A stretch of 64,000 bases of DNA, from the NCBI GenBank assembly GCA_024232295.1, contig JAAEPT010000036.1, positions 1 through 64,000 on the forward strand. Direction: 5' to 3'. This DNA is from Cytophagales bacterium. GTDB lineage: Bacteria > Bacteroidota > Bacteroidia > Cytophagales > JAAEPT01. The translations under genes were made by a program, and so were the position numbers. The notes below the pieces were generated by a model that saw only the letters and a program-made list of their open reading frames with translations, did not search any database and was not told the origin of the DNA. Of the stretch, positions 20,701 through 31,096 are shown one piece after another (within the stretch, counting starts at the first letter, position 1; every line of letters starts with the position of its first letter).

Positions 20701-22076
20701 TAGCTTCTGAAGATGAAGAAGGAAATCCTCAAAATGTTGTTGTTGGTCGTATTGGTGAGATGAAAATCTTACACCCTACTACTAATAAAGTATTAATGGA
20801 AGCTCAAGTTCCTTATGGTTCATTCTTGACATTTGATATCAATCAAAAGACTGTTGAGAAAGGAACAGAGATTTGTAAGTGGGATCCATACAATGCTGTA
20901 ATCTTATCTGAAGCAGAAGGTGTTGTTGAATTTGAATCTATTGAAAGAGGAGTTACTTATAGAGAAGAGATTGATGAACAAACAGGTCATGCTGAGATTA
21001 TCATTACTGATTCTAAAGATAAGACTAAAAACCCTGCTATTACAGTAGAAAGAAATGATGGAACAGCAAAAACATACAATATTCCTGTAGGAGCTCACTT
21101 GTCTATTCAGGATGGTCAAGCAATTAAAGCTGGACAAGTTCTAGTTAAGATTCCAAGATCAGCAAGTAAGACAAGAGATATTACAGGGGGTCTTCCAAGA
21201 GTAACAGAATTGTTTGAAGCAAGAAATCCTTCAAACCCAGCAGTAGTAAGTGCTATTAATGGATATGTTTCTTATGGAGGTATTAAGAGAGGTAATAGAG
21301 AAGTTTTTGTGGAATCAAAAGATGGTGTGAAGAGAAAGTATTTAGTTTCTTTATCTAAGCATATCTTGGTTCAAAATGAAGACTTTGTGAAAGCTGGTCA
21401 GCCACTTTCTGATGGAGCAATCACTCCAGCAGATATTTTGGCTATTAAAGGACCTACTGCTGTTCAAGAATATTTAGTAAATGAAGTACAAGCTGTATAT
21501 CGTTTACAAGGTGTGGGCATCAATGATAAACACATTGAAGTTGTAGTTCGTCAGATGATGCGTAAAGTAGAAGTTTTAGATTCTGGAGATACTATTTTCT
21601 TAACAAACCAAGTAGTTGATAAAGTACAATTCTCTGAAGAGAATGATCAAATCTTGGATAAGAAAATTGTAACTGATGAAGGTGATTCTACAAGTTTACA
21701 AAAAGGTCAGTTGATTACTGCAAGAAGATTGAGAGATGAAAACTCTATGTTGAAGCGCAAGGATATGAAATTGGTACAGGTTAGAGATGCTCAGCCTGCT
21801 GTTTCTAGACCTACGTTACAAGGTATTACTCAAGCTTCATTAGGAACAGAAAGCTTTATTTCTGCAGCTTCTTTCCAAGAAACTACAAAAGTATTGAGTG
21901 AAGCTTCTATTAGAGGTAAAGCAGATGGGTTATTAGGTCTGAAAGAGAATGTAATTGTAGGACACTTAATTCCTGCAGGTACAGGTGTTAGAGATTATGA
22001 CGATCTAATAATTGGTCATCAAGACGAATATGGTGCAGTGATAAGTGCCAAAAAATCGAAAAAAGAAAGAGTATAG
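17778..22076 (+). CDS. rpoC: DNA-directed RNA polymerase subunit beta'
   Basis: The largest RNA polymerase subunit holds the catalytic magnesium. The 1,432-residue product has the N-terminal zinc site (CHCGKYKR ... CDRCG), the lid/rudder region, the active-site NADFDGDQM, the bridge and trigger regions ([22 protein letters not shown]) and the second zinc site ([13 protein letters not shown]). It follows rpoB by 104 bp, which contain a possible extra promoter, and ends at a strong terminator. Confidence 0.98.
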   Translation: MAFVKNKKTQKDFSSVTISLASPQSILDNSFGEVTQPETINYRTYKPEMGGLFCERIFGPQKDWECHCGKYKRIRYKGIICDRCGVEVTEKKVRRERMGHIELVVPVAHIWYFRSLPNKIGYLLGLPTKKLDQIIYYERYVVIQPGIEAENGREYLEFLDEDTYLDIIDKLPRENQLLDDSNPDKFIAKMGAEALEMLLSRIDLDTLSNDLRDKASNETSQQRKAEALKRLRVVEAFKDSRTRIENRPEWMVIRMVPVIPPELRPLVPLDGGRFATSDLNDLYRRVIIRNNRLKRLIEIKAPEVILRNEKRMLQEAVDSLFDNSRKVNAVKADGNRALKSLSDMLKGKQGRFRQNLLGKRVDYSGRSVIVVGPELKLHECGLPKNMAAELFKPFIIRKLIERGIVKTVKSAKKIVDRKDPVVWDILENVLKGHPILLNRAPTLHRLGIQAFQPKLIEGKAIQLHPLVCTAFNADFDGDQMAVHVPLGHEAVLEASLLMLASHNILNPANGAPIAVPSQDMVLGLYYITKGRKSTEDHPIQGEGMSFYSMDEVVIALNEGALSKHAHIKVKARVRNEDGTFETKLVDTVAGRVLVNLLVPEEIGYIDELLTKKQLQKIIARVYKLAGNAKCAKFLDDIKYLGFQSAYKGGLSMGLGDVKIPTEKAGMVEEAKVKVEAIRQEYMMGVITDKERYNQVIDIWTNVNNKLTSTLMGQLEAEEQGFNSIYMMMHSGARGSREQIRQLGGMRGLMAKPQKNLAGSTGSVIENPILSNFKEGLDVIEYFISTHGARKGLADTALKTADAGYLTRRLVDVAQDAVVNEEDCGTLRGLEVSALIENDEIVEPLSARLLGRVSVHDVYHPISNELIVAAGEEITEQIGKEIEEADIESVEMRSPLTCETKRGVCAKCYGRNLATGKMVQKGEAVGVIAAQSIGEPGTQLTLRTFHVGGTASHMAADASVIAKSDGVIQFEEVITVASEDEEGNPQNVVVGRIGEMKILHPTTNKVLMEAQVPYGSFLTFDINQKTVEKGTEICKWDPYNAVILSEAEGVVEFESIERGVTYREEIDEQTGHAEIIITDSKDKTKNPAITVERNDGTAKTYNIPVGAHLSIQDGQAIKAGQVLVKIPRSASKTRDITGGLPRVTELFEARNPSNPAVVSAINGYVSYGGIKRGNREVFVESKDGVKRKYLVSLSKHILVQNEDFVKAGQPLSDGAITPADILAIKGPTAVQEYLVNEVQAVYRLQGVGINDKHIEVVVRQMMRKVEVLDSGDTIFLTNQVVDKVQFSEENDQILDKKIVTDEGDSTSLQKGQLITARRLRDENSMLKRKDMKLVQVRDAQPAVSRPTLQGITQASLGTESFISAASFQETTKVLSEASIRGKADGLLGLKENVIVGHLIPAGTGVRDYDDLIIGHQDEYGAVISAKKSKKERV

Positions 22077-22083
22077 TTTTATG

Positions 22084-22120
22084 AAAGAAAGCATTTTATT
22101 ATAAAATGCTTTCTTTTTTT
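22084..22120 (+). terminator. Terminator after rpoC
   Basis: Arms 22084-22098 and 22102-22116 form a perfect 15 bp stem with a 3 nt loop and a T tail to 22120. It separates RNA polymerase from the DUF3467/str cluster. Confidence 0.93.
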
Positions 22121-22173
22121 AATATAAAGCTAGATATTTGTGCGAAATTTGAATCACTAAAAATCAGGTAATT

Positions 22174-22491
22174 ATGTCAGATGAATTAAAAGATCAAAAT
22201 CAAATTAGTATTGAATTATCAGAGGAGATTGCAGAAGGGGAATATGCAAATTTAGTGATGGTAGCTCATTCTAATAGTGAATTTGTTGTTGACTTTATTC
22301 GTTTGATGCCTGGTGTTATGAAAGCAAAAGTTAAATCTCGTATCATTGTTACACCAGAGCATGCCAAGCGTTTGATGCAAGCTTTGCAAGACAATGTAGC
22401 TAAGTATGAAGAAACCTTTGGGGAGATAAAACAAACCAAAGATGTGCCGAAATTTCCTATGAACTTTGGGGGTACAATAGGAGAGGCATAA
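22174..22491 (+). CDS. DUF3467 family protein
   Basis: This 105-residue acidic protein belongs to a small family of unknown function that is common in Bacteroidota. The recognisable core is YANLVMVAHSNSEFVVDFIRL followed by PGVMKAKVKSRIIVTPEHAKRL and a C-terminal helix. It lies between rpoC and rpsL, with a terminator on its upstream side and a sequence close to the minus-7 element (GATATTTG, 22132-22139) before it. The constant location beside RNA polymerase and str genes suggests a role in gene expression, but no biochemical role is known to me. Confidence 0.85.
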   Translation: MSDELKDQNQISIELSEEIAEGEYANLVMVAHSNSEFVVDFIRLMPGVMKAKVKSRIIVTPEHAKRLMQALQDNVAKYEETFGEIKQTKDVPKFPMNFGGTIGEA

Positions 22492-22568
22492 AGAGAAATA
22501 ACTTTAGTGAGTAAAAAATCTTTACGTTTCTAAATTTCAAAAAAAAAAGAAAAAGAAAAAATACGTAG

Positions 22569-22943
22569 ATGCCTACTATACAACAATTAGTTAGAAAGGG
22601 AAGAGTAAAGCTTACGACTAAATCTAAGTCAAGACAGCTTGATTCTTGTCCTCAGCGTAGAGGTGTATGTACAAGAGTATACACTACTACACCTAAGAAA
22701 CCTAACTCAGCGATGAGAAAGGTTGCTAGGGTTAGATTAACAAATGGAAAAGAGGTGAATGCTTATATCCCAGGAGAAGGTCATAACTTACAAGAACACT
22801 CTATTGTTTTAATTAGAGGGGGAAGAGTTAAAGATTTACCAGGGGTAAGATATCATATTGTTCGTGGTGCTTTAGATACTGCTGGTGTACAAGGTAGATT
22901 ACAGTCTAGATCTAAGTATGGTGCTAAAAGACCGAAAAAATAA
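22569..22943 (+). CDS. rpsL: 30S ribosomal protein S12 (uS12)
   Basis: S12 lies at the decoding centre. The 124-residue product has the usual N-terminus [11 protein letters not shown], the loop [16 protein letters not shown] with the unmodified lysine of streptomycin-sensitive ribosomes, and [17 protein letters not shown], where the aspartate is the site methylthiolated by RimO in other bacteria. A rimO gene is present at 45879-47192. It starts the str cluster rpsL-rpsG-fusA-rpsJ. An A-rich leader precedes it. Confidence 0.98.
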   Translation: MPTIQQLVRKGRVKLTTKSKSRQLDSCPQRRGVCTRVYTTTPKKPNSAMRKVARVRLTNGKEVNAYIPGEGHNLQEHSIVLIRGGRVKDLPGVRYHIVRGALDTAGVQGRLQSRSKYGAKRPKK

Positions 22944-22949
22944 GAAATC

Positions 22950-23417
22950 ATGAGAAAAGCAAAACCTAAAAAGAGATACGTACTTCCAGATCCTAAATTT
23001 AAGGATCCTTTAGTAACGAAATTTGTGAATAATTTGATGCTTGATGGTAAGAAATCTCTTTCTTATTCTATCTTTTATAAAGCATGTGAATTGGTTGAGG
23101 AAAGAACTCAAGAAAATGGTCTTGAAATCTGGAGAAAAGCATTGCAAAATGTTATGCCAGGTGTTGAGGTAAGAAGTAGAAGAGTTGGAGGAGCTACATT
23201 CCAAGTTCCAAGTGAAGTAAGACCTGAAAGAAAATCTTCTTTGGGTATGAAGTGGTTAATTAAGTATGCTCGTCTTCGTCATGAGAAAACTATGGTTGAG
23301 AGATTGGCTGGAGAGATTGTTGCTGCTTCTAAAGGAGAAGGTGCTGCTGTAAAGAAGAAAGAGGATACTCATAGAATGGCGGAAGCAAATAAAGCTTTTT
23401 CACATTTTAAATTCTAA
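22950..23417 (+). CDS. rpsG: 30S ribosomal protein S7 (uS7)
   Basis: S7 starts assembly of the 30S head and contacts the E site tRNA. The 155-residue product has the standard pattern [25 protein letters not shown], the beta hairpin [16 protein letters not shown] and the C-terminal [15 protein letters not shown]. It lies 6 bp from both rpsL and fusA. Confidence 0.98.
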   Translation: MRKAKPKKRYVLPDPKFKDPLVTKFVNNLMLDGKKSLSYSIFYKACELVEERTQENGLEIWRKALQNVMPGVEVRSRRVGGATFQVPSEVRPERKSSLGMKWLIKYARLRHEKTMVERLAGEIVAASKGEGAAVKKKEDTHRMAEANKAFSHFKF

Positions 23418-23423
23418 TAAGCA

Positions 23424-25538
23424 ATGGCTGATTTAAATAATTTGAGAAATATCGGTATCATGGCTCACATTGATGCTGGTAAAACTACGACAACAGAGCG
23501 TATTTTGTATTATACTGGTCTTACTCATAAGATTGGTGAGGTGCATGATGGTGGTGCTACTATGGATTGGATGGAGCAGGAGCAGGAAAGAGGTATTACA
23601 ATTACTTCTGCTGCAACTACTACTAACTGGAATTATCCAACAGAGCAAGGTAAGTCAACAGATGCTACAGATTCTTATAAAATTAATATCATTGATACTC
23701 CAGGACACGTTGATTTTACTGTAGAGGTAGAGCGTTCTTTACGTGTGTTGGATGGTGCTGTTGCATTATTCTGTGCGGTTTCAGGGGTTGAGCCTCAGTC
23801 AGAAACTGTATGGAGACAAGCTGATAAGTATAAGGTTCCTCGTATTTGTTTTGTTAACAAAATGGATAGAGCAGGAGCTGATTTCTTTGAAGCTGTAAAG
23901 TCTATTGAAGAAAAATTAGGAGCTACTCCTGTGCCTCTTCAAGTGCCAATTGGTGCTGAAGAAAACTTCAGAGGTGTTGTTGATTTGATTACAAACGAAG
24001 CAATTGTTTGGAATGAAGAAGACAGAGGAATGACTTATGAAGTAATTGATATTCCTGAAGATATTGTTGATGAGGTTGCTACTTATAGAGAGCAATTGAT
24101 TGAGGCAATTGCTTCTTATGATGAGTCTTTAATGGAGAAATTCTTTGAAGATCCAGATTCAATTACTAAAGATGAAATGATTGCTGCTGTTCGTAGTGCA
24201 GTTATGGATATGTCATTTTCTCCAGTAATGTGTGGTTCTGCTTTCAAAAATAAAGGAGTTCAAGCATTGTTGGATGCAGTTTGTTCATATTTACCATCTC
24301 CATTGGATGTTCCTGCAGCTGAAGGAACTAATCCAGATACTGAAGAGTCTGAAACTCGTTCTTCTGATGTAGATGATCCATTTGCAGCATTAGCATTTAA
24401 AATTGCAACTGATCCTTATGTAGGTCGTTTGTGTTTTATGAGAGTTTACTCTGGTAAATTAAATGCAGGTTCTTATATCACAAATATGAGAACTGGTAAA
24501 AAGGAGCGTATTTCTCGTTTGATGCAAATGCACTCAAACAAACAAAATGCTATTGATAAGGTAGAAGCTGGAGATATCTGTGCTGGAGTTGGTTTTAAAG
24601 ATATTAAAACTGGTGATACTTTAGTAGAAGAAGGTAAGCCTATTGTCCTTGAATCAATGGAGTTCCCAGAGCCTGTAATTGGTTATGCAATTGAGCCAAA
24701 GACTAAGGGAGATTCTGATAAATTAGGTACAGCAATTTCTAAGTTAGTAGAGGAAGATCCTACTTTAAGAGTTGAAACTAACCACGAAACTGGTCAGACA
24801 ATTCTTAGAGGAATGGGAGAGCTTCACTTAGAGATTATCATTGATCGTTTGAAGAGAGAGTTTAAGGTTGAAATCAATCAAGGTGCTCCTCAAGTTGCTT
24901 ATAAAGAATGTGTTACTAAGAATCTTGAGCATAGAGAAACTTATAAGAAACAATCAGGTGGTAAGGGTAAATTTGCTGACATTAGTTTCGAGTTAGGACC
25001 TAGAACTGACGAAAAACCAGGTCTAGAGTTTGTTGATGAAATTAAAGGTGGTGTTATTCCTAAGGAATTTATTCCTTCTATCCAAAAAGGATTTGAAACT
25101 GCAATGAAGAATGGTCCTTTGGCTGGTTATGAAGTGGATTCTTTAAGAGTTCGTTTATACCATGGTTCTTTCCATGATGTGGATTCAGATAACTTATCTT
25201 TTGAGCTGGCTGCTATTCAGGGTTTCAAAGCTGCTGCAAAGCAAGCTGGAGCTAAGATTTTAGAACCAGTAATGAGTGTGGAGGTTGTTACTCCAGATGA
25301 TTATACTGGATCTGTGACAGGTGACTTGAATAAGAGAAGAGGAATCATGCAAGGAATGGAGCCTAAAGCAGGAGCTCAGGTGATTAAATCTCACGTTCCA
25401 CTTTCTGAGTTATTTGGTTATGTAACTGATTTAAGAACATTAACATCTGGTCGTGCATCAGCATCTTTAACGTTCTCTCATTATGAGCAGTTGCCAAACA
25501 ACTTAGCTGAGGAAGTTATTGCAAAACAACAAGGATAA
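23424..25538 (+). CDS. fusA: Elongation factor G
   Basis: EF-G drives translocation and, with ribosome recycling factor, splits ribosomes. The 704-residue product has GTPase motifs [33 protein letters not shown] and NKMDR, followed by domains II-V, with domain IV containing the [14 protein letters not shown]-type loop and [13 protein letters not shown]. Length is normal for the canonical factor. It is third in the str cluster, 6 bp after rpsG. Confidence 0.98.
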   Translation: MADLNNLRNIGIMAHIDAGKTTTTERILYYTGLTHKIGEVHDGGATMDWMEQEQERGITITSAATTTNWNYPTEQGKSTDATDSYKINIIDTPGHVDFTVEVERSLRVLDGAVALFCAVSGVEPQSETVWRQADKYKVPRICFVNKMDRAGADFFEAVKSIEEKLGATPVPLQVPIGAEENFRGVVDLITNEAIVWNEEDRGMTYEVIDIPEDIVDEVATYREQLIEAIASYDESLMEKFFEDPDSITKDEMIAAVRSAVMDMSFSPVMCGSAFKNKGVQALLDAVCSYLPSPLDVPAAEGTNPDTEESETRSSDVDDPFAALAFKIATDPYVGRLCFMRVYSGKLNAGSYITNMRTGKKERISRLMQMHSNKQNAIDKVEAGDICAGVGFKDIKTGDTLVEEGKPIVLESMEFPEPVIGYAIEPKTKGDSDKLGTAISKLVEEDPTLRVETNHETGQTILRGMGELHLEIIIDRLKREFKVEINQGAPQVAYKECVTKNLEHRETYKKQSGGKGKFADISFELGPRTDEKPGLEFVDEIKGGVIPKEFIPSIQKGFETAMKNGPLAGYEVDSLRVRLYHGSFHDVDSDNLSFELAAIQGFKAAAKQAGAKILEPVMSVEVVTPDDYTGSVTGDLNKRRGIMQGMEPKAGAQVIKSHVPLSELFGYVTDLRTLTSGRASASLTFSHYEQLPNNLAEEVIAKQQG

Positions 25539-25548
25539 GCAAGGTATT

Positions 25549-25854
25549 ATGAATCAAAAAATTAGAATAAAATTAAAGTCTTACGATCATAACTTAGTTG
25601 ATAAGTCTTGTGAAAGAATCGTAAAAGCAGTTAAAACAACAGGTGCAGTAGTAAATGGCCCTATTCCATTGCCTACTAACAAAGAGATTTATACTGTATT
25701 GCGTTCTCCACACGTTAACAAAAAATCTCGTGAGCAATTCCAACTTTGTACTTACAAAAGATTGGTAGATATTTACTCTACAAGTTCTAAAACAGTAGAT
25801 GCTTTAATGAAACTTGAGTTACCAAGTGGAGTTGAGGTTGAAATCAAAGTTTAA
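25549..25854 (+). CDS. rpsJ: 30S ribosomal protein S10 (uS10)
   Basis: S10 is a 30S head protein that also pairs with NusB in antitermination. The ATG at 25549 gives the family N-terminus [18 protein letters not shown] and 101 residues; an in-frame codon at 25519 would lie inside fusA and is unlikely. Later motifs are [20 protein letters not shown] and [16 protein letters not shown]. Here it ends the str cluster with its own terminator, so the S10 cluster proper begins with rplC under a separate promoter. Confidence 0.97.
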   Translation: MNQKIRIKLKSYDHNLVDKSCERIVKAVKTTGAVVNGPIPLPTNKEIYTVLRSPHVNKKSREQFQLCTYKRLVDIYSTSSKTVDALMKLELPSGVEVEIKV

Positions 25855-25882
25855 TTTGGTAGAACAATTAGGTAATATTAAG

Positions 25883-25915
25883 AAAGGAGTTCGATGTTTC
25901 GAGCTCCTTTTTTTT
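25883..25915 (+). terminator. Terminator after rpsJ
   Basis: Arms 25883-25894 and 25899-25910 form a 12 bp stem with one G-T pair and a 4 nt loop, then a run of T. It separates rpsJ from the rplC cluster. Confidence 0.9.
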
Positions 25916-25968
25916 GTTATTATACTGAGATGTAGTACGTTTTATTAGAATGTTTGAAAAAAAGTATT

Positions 25969-25991
25969 TATATTTGCACTCCTTTTGGAGT
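25969..25991 (+). promoter_or_regulatory. Promoter element and transcript-start hairpin of the rplC cluster
   Basis: TATATTTG at 25969-25976 matches the minus-7 element; the upstream element is weak (TTAG at a 20 nt spacing). Two bases later ACTCC (25978-25982) pairs with GGAGT (25987-25991) around TTTT, so the transcript would begin in or beside a hairpin. The remaining leader to rplC is about 50 nt. Confidence 0.65.
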
Positions 25992-26041
25992 ATAAGGAAT
26001 TAAGTATTTATAAGTGAATTCATAAGTATAATTAGAGAAAA

Positions 26042-26662
26042 ATGTCTGGTTTAATTGGTAAAAAAATAGGAATGACTAGTGTCATGACTGAGGCAGGCCA
26101 AAATGTAGCGTGTACGTTATTGGAGGTTGGGCCTTGTGCTGTGACGCAAATTAAAACCAAAGAAAAGGACGGGTATGAGGCTGTACAATTAGCTTATGGT
26201 GACAAAAAAGAGAAAAATGTATCTAATCCTTTGTTAGGTCATTTTAAAAAAGCTGGTGTAACACCAAAAGCCAAATTGGTTGAATTTAAGACTTTTGAGA
26301 ACGGTTTACAGGTTGGGCAAGAGGTTGCTGCTGCTGATGTATTAGCAGAAGGAGATTTTGTTGATGTTGTAGGTACTTCTAAAGGTAAAGGATTCCAAGG
26401 TGTTGTAAAGAGATACAACTTTGGTGGTGTAGGTCAGGCTACTCATGGTCAGCATAATCGTTTGAGAGCTCCAGGTTCGATTGGTGCTTGTTCTACTCCT
26501 TCTCGTGTATTTAAAGGAATGAGAATGGCAGGTAGAATGGGTGGCGAAAGAGTAAAAGTTCAGAATTTACAGGTTCTTAAAGTTTTATCTGATAAGAATT
26601 TAGTGCTTGTAAGTGGTTCGGTGCCAGGTTCTAAGAGTTCAATCGTAATATTAGAAAAGTAA
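26042..26662 (+). CDS. rplC: 50S ribosomal protein L3 (uL3)
   Basis: L3 is an early assembly protein near the peptidyl transferase centre. The 206-residue product begins [19 protein letters not shown] and has the loop sequence [32 protein letters not shown]-type region (about 120-152) and [13 protein letters not shown]. It is the first gene of this cluster because rpsJ has been placed with fusA. Confidence 0.98.
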   Translation: MSGLIGKKIGMTSVMTEAGQNVACTLLEVGPCAVTQIKTKEKDGYEAVQLAYGDKKEKNVSNPLLGHFKKAGVTPKAKLVEFKTFENGLQVGQEVAAADVLAEGDFVDVVGTSKGKGFQGVVKRYNFGGVGQATHGQHNRLRAPGSIGACSTPSRVFKGMRMAGRMGGERVKVQNLQVLKVLSDKNLVLVSGSVPGSKSSIVILEK

Positions 26663-26663
26663 A

Positions 26664-27293
26664 ATGAAAATTTCTATTTTAGATAAAGCAGGAAAAGAAA
26701 CGGGTAAGGAAGTTGAGCTTTCGGATGCTGTTTTTGGAATAGAGCCTAATGATCATGCGATTTATCTTGATGTTAAGCGTTATTTAGCTGCACAGCGTCA
26801 AGGTACACATAAGTCAAAAGAAAAATCTGAAATCACAGGTTCTACTAGGAAACTGAAAAAACAGAAAGGTACAGGTACTGCTCGTGCGGGTAGTATTAAG
26901 TCTCCTGTTTTTAGAGGAGGAGGTCGTGTTTTTGGTCCTAGGCCAAGAAATTACGATATCAAATTAAATCAAAAGGTAAAAGCTTTAGCTAGAAAATCTG
27001 CATTGTCTTACAAATTAAAGAGTAATGATGTTGTTGCGTTGGAAGCTGTGAACTTTAGTGCTCCAAAAACTAAGGAGTTTAAGAGTTTGTTAGAAGGTTT
27101 GTCTTTTGCTGATTCTAAGACATTGTTTGTTTTGTCGGAGGATAATAATAATTTTTATCTTTCTGCTCGTAATCTTCAAAAAGTTAAAGTTTCAACTGTT
27201 TCTTTGTTGAATACTTATGATATTTTGAATGCAAACAAAGTTATTTTCTTAGAAGGTTCTGTTGAAAAATTAGAAGAATTATTAGTAAAGTAA
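26664..27293 (+). CDS. rplD: 50S ribosomal protein L4 (uL4)
   Basis: L4 lines the exit tunnel and in enterobacteria represses its own operon. The 209-residue product has the family loop region KQKGTGTARAGSIKSPVFRG, then GRVFGPRPRNYDIKLNQKVK, and a C-terminal NLQKVKVSTVSLLNTYDILN. It starts one base after rplC and ends one base before rplW. No L4-binding leader was identified. Confidence 0.98.
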   Translation: MKISILDKAGKETGKEVELSDAVFGIEPNDHAIYLDVKRYLAAQRQGTHKSKEKSEITGSTRKLKKQKGTGTARAGSIKSPVFRGGGRVFGPRPRNYDIKLNQKVKALARKSALSYKLKSNDVVALEAVNFSAPKTKEFKSLLEGLSFADSKTLFVLSEDNNNFYLSARNLQKVKVSTVSLLNTYDILNANKVIFLEGSVEKLEELLVK

Positions 27294-27294
27294 C

Positions 27295-27582
27295 ATGAGT
27301 ATTCTAATTAAGCCAATAATTACAGAAAAAGTGGCTGCTTTAAACGAAGATGGTAAGTACGGGTTTGTTGTAGACAAAGGTGCTAACAAAGTTGAAATCA
27401 AAAAAGCAGTAGAGGAAGCATACGGAGTGACAGTAGAAAGTGTAAATACTATTGTTGCTATTGGTAAGCCAAAGTCAAGATATACAAAATCAAGTATCAT
27501 TTCAGGAAGAACTTCTTCTTATAAAAAGGCAATTGTAAAAGTTGCTGAAGGAGATGTTATTGATTTCTATAGTGGTATTTAA
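27295..27582 (+). CDS. rplW: 50S ribosomal protein L23 (uL23)
   Basis: L23 sits at the tunnel exit and is the docking site for trigger factor and SRP. The 95-residue product has the usual ILIKPIITEKVAALNEDGKY and KVEIKKAVEEAYGVTVESVN. It lies one base after rplD. FtsY, the SRP receptor, is encoded later in this window. Confidence 0.97.
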   Translation: MSILIKPIITEKVAALNEDGKYGFVVDKGANKVEIKKAVEEAYGVTVESVNTIVAIGKPKSRYTKSSIISGRTSSYKKAIVKVAEGDVIDFYSGI

Positions 27583-27598
27583 ATAGATAGACAAAGAG

Positions 27599-28417
27599 AT
27601 GCCAGTAAAAAAGTTAAGACCAATTACACCTGGACAACGTTTTAGAGTTGCTCCTGTATTTGATGATGTTACAAAATCTCAACCAGAAAAGTCTTTAGTA
27701 AAAGGGAAAAATAAGTCTGGTGGGCGTAACAACTCAGGTAGAATGACCATGCGTTATATTGGTGGAGGTCATAAAAGAAAATATAGAGTAATTGATTTTA
27801 AAAGAGATAAGCACGGTATTCCTGCAACAGTAAAGGCAATTGAGTATGATCCAAATCGTAGTGCTCGTATTGCATTATTGTTTTATCCTGATGGAGAGAA
27901 GAGATATATTATTGCTCCAGATGGATTAACGGTAGGTCAAGAAGTGGTTTCTGGTAAGTCAGTTGCTCCAGAAGTAGGTAATGCACTACCTTTGTCAGAT
28001 ATTCCTTTAGGTACAGTAATTCATAATATTGAAGTACAACCAGGTAAGGGGGCTGCTTTGGCAAGAAGTGCAGGAACTTATGTGCAATTGTTAGCAAGAG
28101 AAGGAAAGTATGCTACTATCAAATTACCTTCAGGTGAGATGAGAATGGTTCTTTCTAGATGTTTTGCGACAATTGGTGCTGTTTCTAATTCGGATCACAT
28201 GAATGTTCGTTTGGGTAAGGCTGGACGTAACAGATGGTTAGGTACTCGTCCAAGAACAAGAGGTGTTGCAATGAACCCTGTTGATCACCCAATGGGGGGT
28301 GGTGAAGGAAAATCATCTGGAGGTCACCCTAGATCAAGAAATGGACTTTATGCTAAAGGTCTTAAAACGAGAAAGAGCAATAAATATTCTGATCGATTAA
28401 TTATTAGTAGAAGATAG
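27599..28417 (+). CDS. rplB: 50S ribosomal protein L2 (uL2)
   Basis: L2 is essential for subunit joining and peptidyl transfer. The 272-residue product has [20 protein letters not shown], then [14 protein letters not shown], and the C-terminal [20 protein letters not shown] with the conserved histidine of the family. It lies 16 bp after rplW. Confidence 0.98.
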   Translation: MPVKKLRPITPGQRFRVAPVFDDVTKSQPEKSLVKGKNKSGGRNNSGRMTMRYIGGGHKRKYRVIDFKRDKHGIPATVKAIEYDPNRSARIALLFYPDGEKRYIIAPDGLTVGQEVVSGKSVAPEVGNALPLSDIPLGTVIHNIEVQPGKGAALARSAGTYVQLLAREGKYATIKLPSGEMRMVLSRCFATIGAVSNSDHMNVRLGKAGRNRWLGTRPRTRGVAMNPVDHPMGGGEGKSSGGHPRSRNGLYAKGLKTRKSNKYSDRLIISRR

Positions 28418-28424
28418 TTCTAAG

Positions 28425-28700
28425 ATGGCACGTTCGTTAAAAAAAGGACCTTATATTGATTTCAGACTTGAAAAAAAGGTAGATGCGTTAAATGAGTCTG
28501 GAAAGAAAACTGTAGTCAAAACTTGGTCAAGAAGATCAATGATCTCGCCTGATTTTGTAGGGCATACATTTGCTGTACATAATGGTAATAAATTTATTCC
28601 AGTTTTTGTTACAGAAAATATGGTAGGTCATAAGTTAGGTGAATTTGCACCAACAAGAAACTTTAGAGGTCATATCGCTAAAAAAGATAAGAAAAAGTAG
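28425..28700 (+). CDS. rpsS: 30S ribosomal protein S19 (uS19)
   Basis: S19 is a 30S head protein that contacts the subunit bridge to L5. The 91-residue product has [38 protein letters not shown] and [15 protein letters not shown], all family signatures. It is 7 bp after rplB and 5 bp before rplV. Confidence 0.98.
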   Translation: MARSLKKGPYIDFRLEKKVDALNESGKKTVVKTWSRRSMISPDFVGHTFAVHNGNKFIPVFVTENMVGHKLGEFAPTRNFRGHIAKKDKKK

Positions 28701-28705
28701 TATAA

Positions 28706-29086
28706 ATGGAAGCTGTTGCTAAATTAAATAACGTTCCTTCTTCTCCTCGTAAAATGCGTTTAGTTGTTGATCTTATTCGTGGAGAGCGTGTAGACAAAGC
28801 TTTAGCTGTGCTAAAGTTTAGTCCAAAACATTGTTCTCGTGAATTAGAAAAATTGTTGTTATCAGCAATTGCTAACTGGACAGCAAAAAACGAAGATGCA
28901 AGCATCGAGACGGCAGATTTATATATCAAAGAAATCTATGTGACTGGAGGAAAAATGCTTAAGAGATTAAGACCAGCTCCTCAAGGTCGTGCACATAGAA
29001 TTAGAAAGCGTTCTAATCATGTAACTTTAGTAGTAGATAGTTTAGTATCTGTTGTTAAAGAAGAAAAAGAGGAAGAATCTAAATAG
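28706..29086 (+). CDS. rplV: 50S ribosomal protein L22 (uL22)
   Basis: L22 extends a beta hairpin into the exit tunnel. The 126-residue product has [20 protein letters not shown], then the hairpin [20 protein letters not shown], and a Glu/Lys-rich C-terminal tail ([11 protein letters not shown]). It is followed by rpsC 24 bp later. Confidence 0.97.
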   Translation: MEAVAKLNNVPSSPRKMRLVVDLIRGERVDKALAVLKFSPKHCSRELEKLLLSAIANWTAKNEDASIETADLYIKEIYVTGGKMLKRLRPAPQGRAHRIRKRSNHVTLVVDSLVSVVKEEKEEESK

Positions 29087-29110
29087 AAATCTGCAAAAAA
29101 ATAAAATAAA

Positions 29111-29821
29111 ATGGGACAAAAAGTTAATCCTATAGGCTTACGCTTAGGTATTGTAAAAGGCTGGGAGTCTAACTGGTACGGAGGGAAGAATTTTGCTGAT
29201 AAGTTAGTTGAGGACGAAAAGATTAGAAAATATGTTTTAGCACGTATCCCAAAAGGGGGTATTTCTAAAATTATTATTGAAAGAACTCTTAAAAGAATCA
29301 CATTAACTATTAATACTGCACGTCCTGGTGTTGTTATTGGTAAGGGTGGTTCTGAGGTTGATAAAATCAAAGAAGAACTTAAGAAATTAACAAATAAAGA
29401 AGTTCAAATTAATATCTTTGAGATTAAAAGACCTGAATTGGATGCTCAATTAGTAGGGCAATCAATTGCTCAACAATTAAAAGCAAGAATTTCTTATCGT
29501 AGAGCAATGAAGCAAGCAATTGCTGCTGCTATGAGAGTAGGTGCTCAAGGTATCAAAATTAAATTAGCTGGTCGTTTGGGGGGAGCAGAAATGGCTCGTA
29601 CTGAACAGTATAAAGAAGGTAGAATTCCTTTGCATACATTGAGAGCTGATATTGATTATGCTATCTCTGAAGCAAATACTATTTATGGTATCATTGGTAT
29701 CAAAGTTTGGATCTTCAAAGGAGAGGTTTACGGAAAAAGAGATTTGAGTCCAAATGCAGGAAATTCGTCATCTTCAAACGGATCTCGTAGAAGAGATGGT
29801 CGTAATAGAAGAAGACGTTAG
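29111..29821 (+). CDS. rpsC: 30S ribosomal protein S3 (uS3)
   Basis: S3 forms the mRNA entry channel. The 236-residue product has [20 protein letters not shown], a KH domain with [14 protein letters not shown], and the C-terminal domain with [20 protein letters not shown]. It ends in a Ser/Asn/Arg-rich tail (about 215-236) that is longer and more basic than average. It precedes rplP by 28 bp. Confidence 0.98.
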   Translation: MGQKVNPIGLRLGIVKGWESNWYGGKNFADKLVEDEKIRKYVLARIPKGGISKIIIERTLKRITLTINTARPGVVIGKGGSEVDKIKEELKKLTNKEVQINIFEIKRPELDAQLVGQSIAQQLKARISYRRAMKQAIAAAMRVGAQGIKIKLAGRLGGAEMARTEQYKEGRIPLHTLRADIDYAISEANTIYGIIGIKVWIFKGEVYGKRDLSPNAGNSSSSNGSRRRDGRNRRRR

Positions 29822-29849
29822 TCATAATTACTTATAAAATAAAATAATT

Positions 29850-30269
29850 ATGTTACAACCTAAGAGATTAAAATATAGAAAAAAGCAGAAAGGTAGAGTA
29901 AAAGGTACTGCGGGACGTGGATATACGATTTCTTTTGGTGATTTTGCATTGAAATCATTAGAAGCGGGTTGGATTACTTCAAGACAAATCGAGGCTTCTC
30001 GTGTTGCTGTAACGAGAGCAATGAAAAGAGAGGGTCAAGTTTGGATTCGTATTTTTCCTGACAAACCTGTGACAAAGAAACCTGCTGAGGTACGTATGGG
30101 TAAGGGTAAAGGAGCTCCTGAGTATTGGGTTGCTTGTGTTAAGCCTGGTACTATCTTGTTTGAGTCTGGAGGTGTTCCTCAAGAGTTAGCTCAAGAGTCT
30201 TTGCGTTTAGCGGCTCAAAAATTACCTGTAAAAACAAAATTCGTAGTACGTAGAGATTACGTTGGATAG
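29850..30269 (+). CDS. rplP: 50S ribosomal protein L16 (uL16)
   Basis: L16 lies close to the A site and is a late assembly protein. The 139-residue product has [20 protein letters not shown], the loop [20 protein letters not shown]-type sequence (written here as TSRQIEASR), and [20 protein letters not shown]. It is 2 bp from rpmC. Confidence 0.98.
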   Translation: MLQPKRLKYRKKQKGRVKGTAGRGYTISFGDFALKSLEAGWITSRQIEASRVAVTRAMKREGQVWIRIFPDKPVTKKPAEVRMGKGKGAPEYWVACVKPGTILFESGGVPQELAQESLRLAAQKLPVKTKFVVRRDYVG

Positions 30270-30271
30270 TT

Positions 30272-30460
30272 ATGAAAAATTCTGAAATCAAAGCTTTAAC
30301 AGTAGAGCAATTAGCAGAAAAAGTAAAGGAAGAAGCTAGTGCTTTGCAAAAAATGAAATTTGCTCATGCAGTTACTCCTTTAGAGAATCCAATGCAAATT
30401 AGACAATCTAGAAAACTAATTGCGAGATTAAAAACTGAGTTGACAGCAAAATCAAAATAG
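30272..30460 (+). CDS. rpmC: 50S ribosomal protein L29 (uL29)
   Basis: L29 lies beside L23 at the tunnel exit. The 62-residue product is two helices, with LTVEQLAEKVKEEASALQKM and the family motif NPMQIRQSRKLIARLKTEL. It is 2 bp after rplP and is followed by rpsQ. Confidence 0.96.
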   Translation: MKNSEIKALTVEQLAEKVKEEASALQKMKFAHAVTPLENPMQIRQSRKLIARLKTELTAKSK

Positions 30461-30469
30461 GTGATTACG

Positions 30470-30724
30470 ATGGAAAGAAATCTAAGAAAAGAAAGAATAG
30501 GGCAGGTTGTTAGCAATAAAATGCACAAGACGATTACTGTTACTGTTGATCGTAAAGTTAAACATCCTATTTATGGTAAATTTGTAACTAAAACTACAAA
30601 ATTTGCTGCTCACGATGAAAATAATGAGTGTAACATTGGTGACACTGTAAAAATTATGGAAACAAGACCTTTGTCTAAAAGAAAGAGATGGAGACTTGTG
30701 GAAATTATAGAGAAAGCTAAATAA
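30470..30724 (+). CDS. rpsQ: 30S ribosomal protein S17 (uS17)
   Basis: S17 is a primary 16S rRNA binder. The frame can be read from GTG 30461, directly after the rpmC stop, but ATG 30470 gives the typical N-terminus [20 protein letters not shown] and 84 residues. The OB-fold signature [19 protein letters not shown] and the end [15 protein letters not shown] are present. It lies 2 bp before rplN. Confidence 0.97.
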   Translation: MERNLRKERIGQVVSNKMHKTITVTVDRKVKHPIYGKFVTKTTKFAAHDENNECNIGDTVKIMETRPLSKRKRWRLVEIIEKAK

Positions 30725-30726
30725 TT

Positions 30727-31077
30727 ATGATACAACAAGAATCAAGATTAACAGTAGCTGATAATAGTGGTGCAAAAGAGGTACTTTGTATCAGAGTATT
30801 AGGTGGTACAGGAAAAAGATATGCTAGGATTGGTGACACAATCGTTGTTACTGTCAAGTCTGCTATTTCTTCTAGTAGTTTGAAAAAGGGTACAGTTTCT
30901 AAAGCTGTAGTTGTAAGAACAAAGAAAGAAATTAGAAGAAAGGACGGTTCTTATATTCGTTTCTCTGATAATGCTGCAGTATTATTAAGTAATACTGGAG
31001 AGCCAAGAGGTACGCGTATCTTTGGACCTGTAGGTCGCGAGTTGCGTGAAAAGCAATTTATGAAAATAGGTACTTAA
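30727..31077 (+). CDS. rplN: 50S ribosomal protein L14 (uL14), C-terminus shortened
   Basis: L14 lies at the subunit interface next to L19. The 116-residue product starts [19 protein letters not shown] and runs through [20 protein letters not shown], all typical. The family normally continues V/I-S-L-A-P-E-V for about 122 residues, but here the frame reads G-T-stop. After the stop TAA the same frame still reads APEVV (31078-31092), exactly the expected ending, so a leucine codon position has become a stop. The lost residues are at the C-terminal end and are probably not essential. A base-call error is the main alternative. Confidence 0.95.
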   Translation: MIQQESRLTVADNSGAKEVLCIRVLGGTGKRYARIGDTIVVTVKSAISSSSLKKGTVSKAVVVRTKKEIRRKDGSYIRFSDNAAVLLSNTGEPRGTRIFGPVGRELREKQFMKIGT

Positions 31078-31096
31078 GCTCCAGAGGTAGTAAAAG

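Noticed and set aside
23470-23724. Alternative-frame reading frame inside fusA
   Set aside because: It is a Leu-rich shadow of the EF-G GTPase domain; fusA is intact in its own frame.
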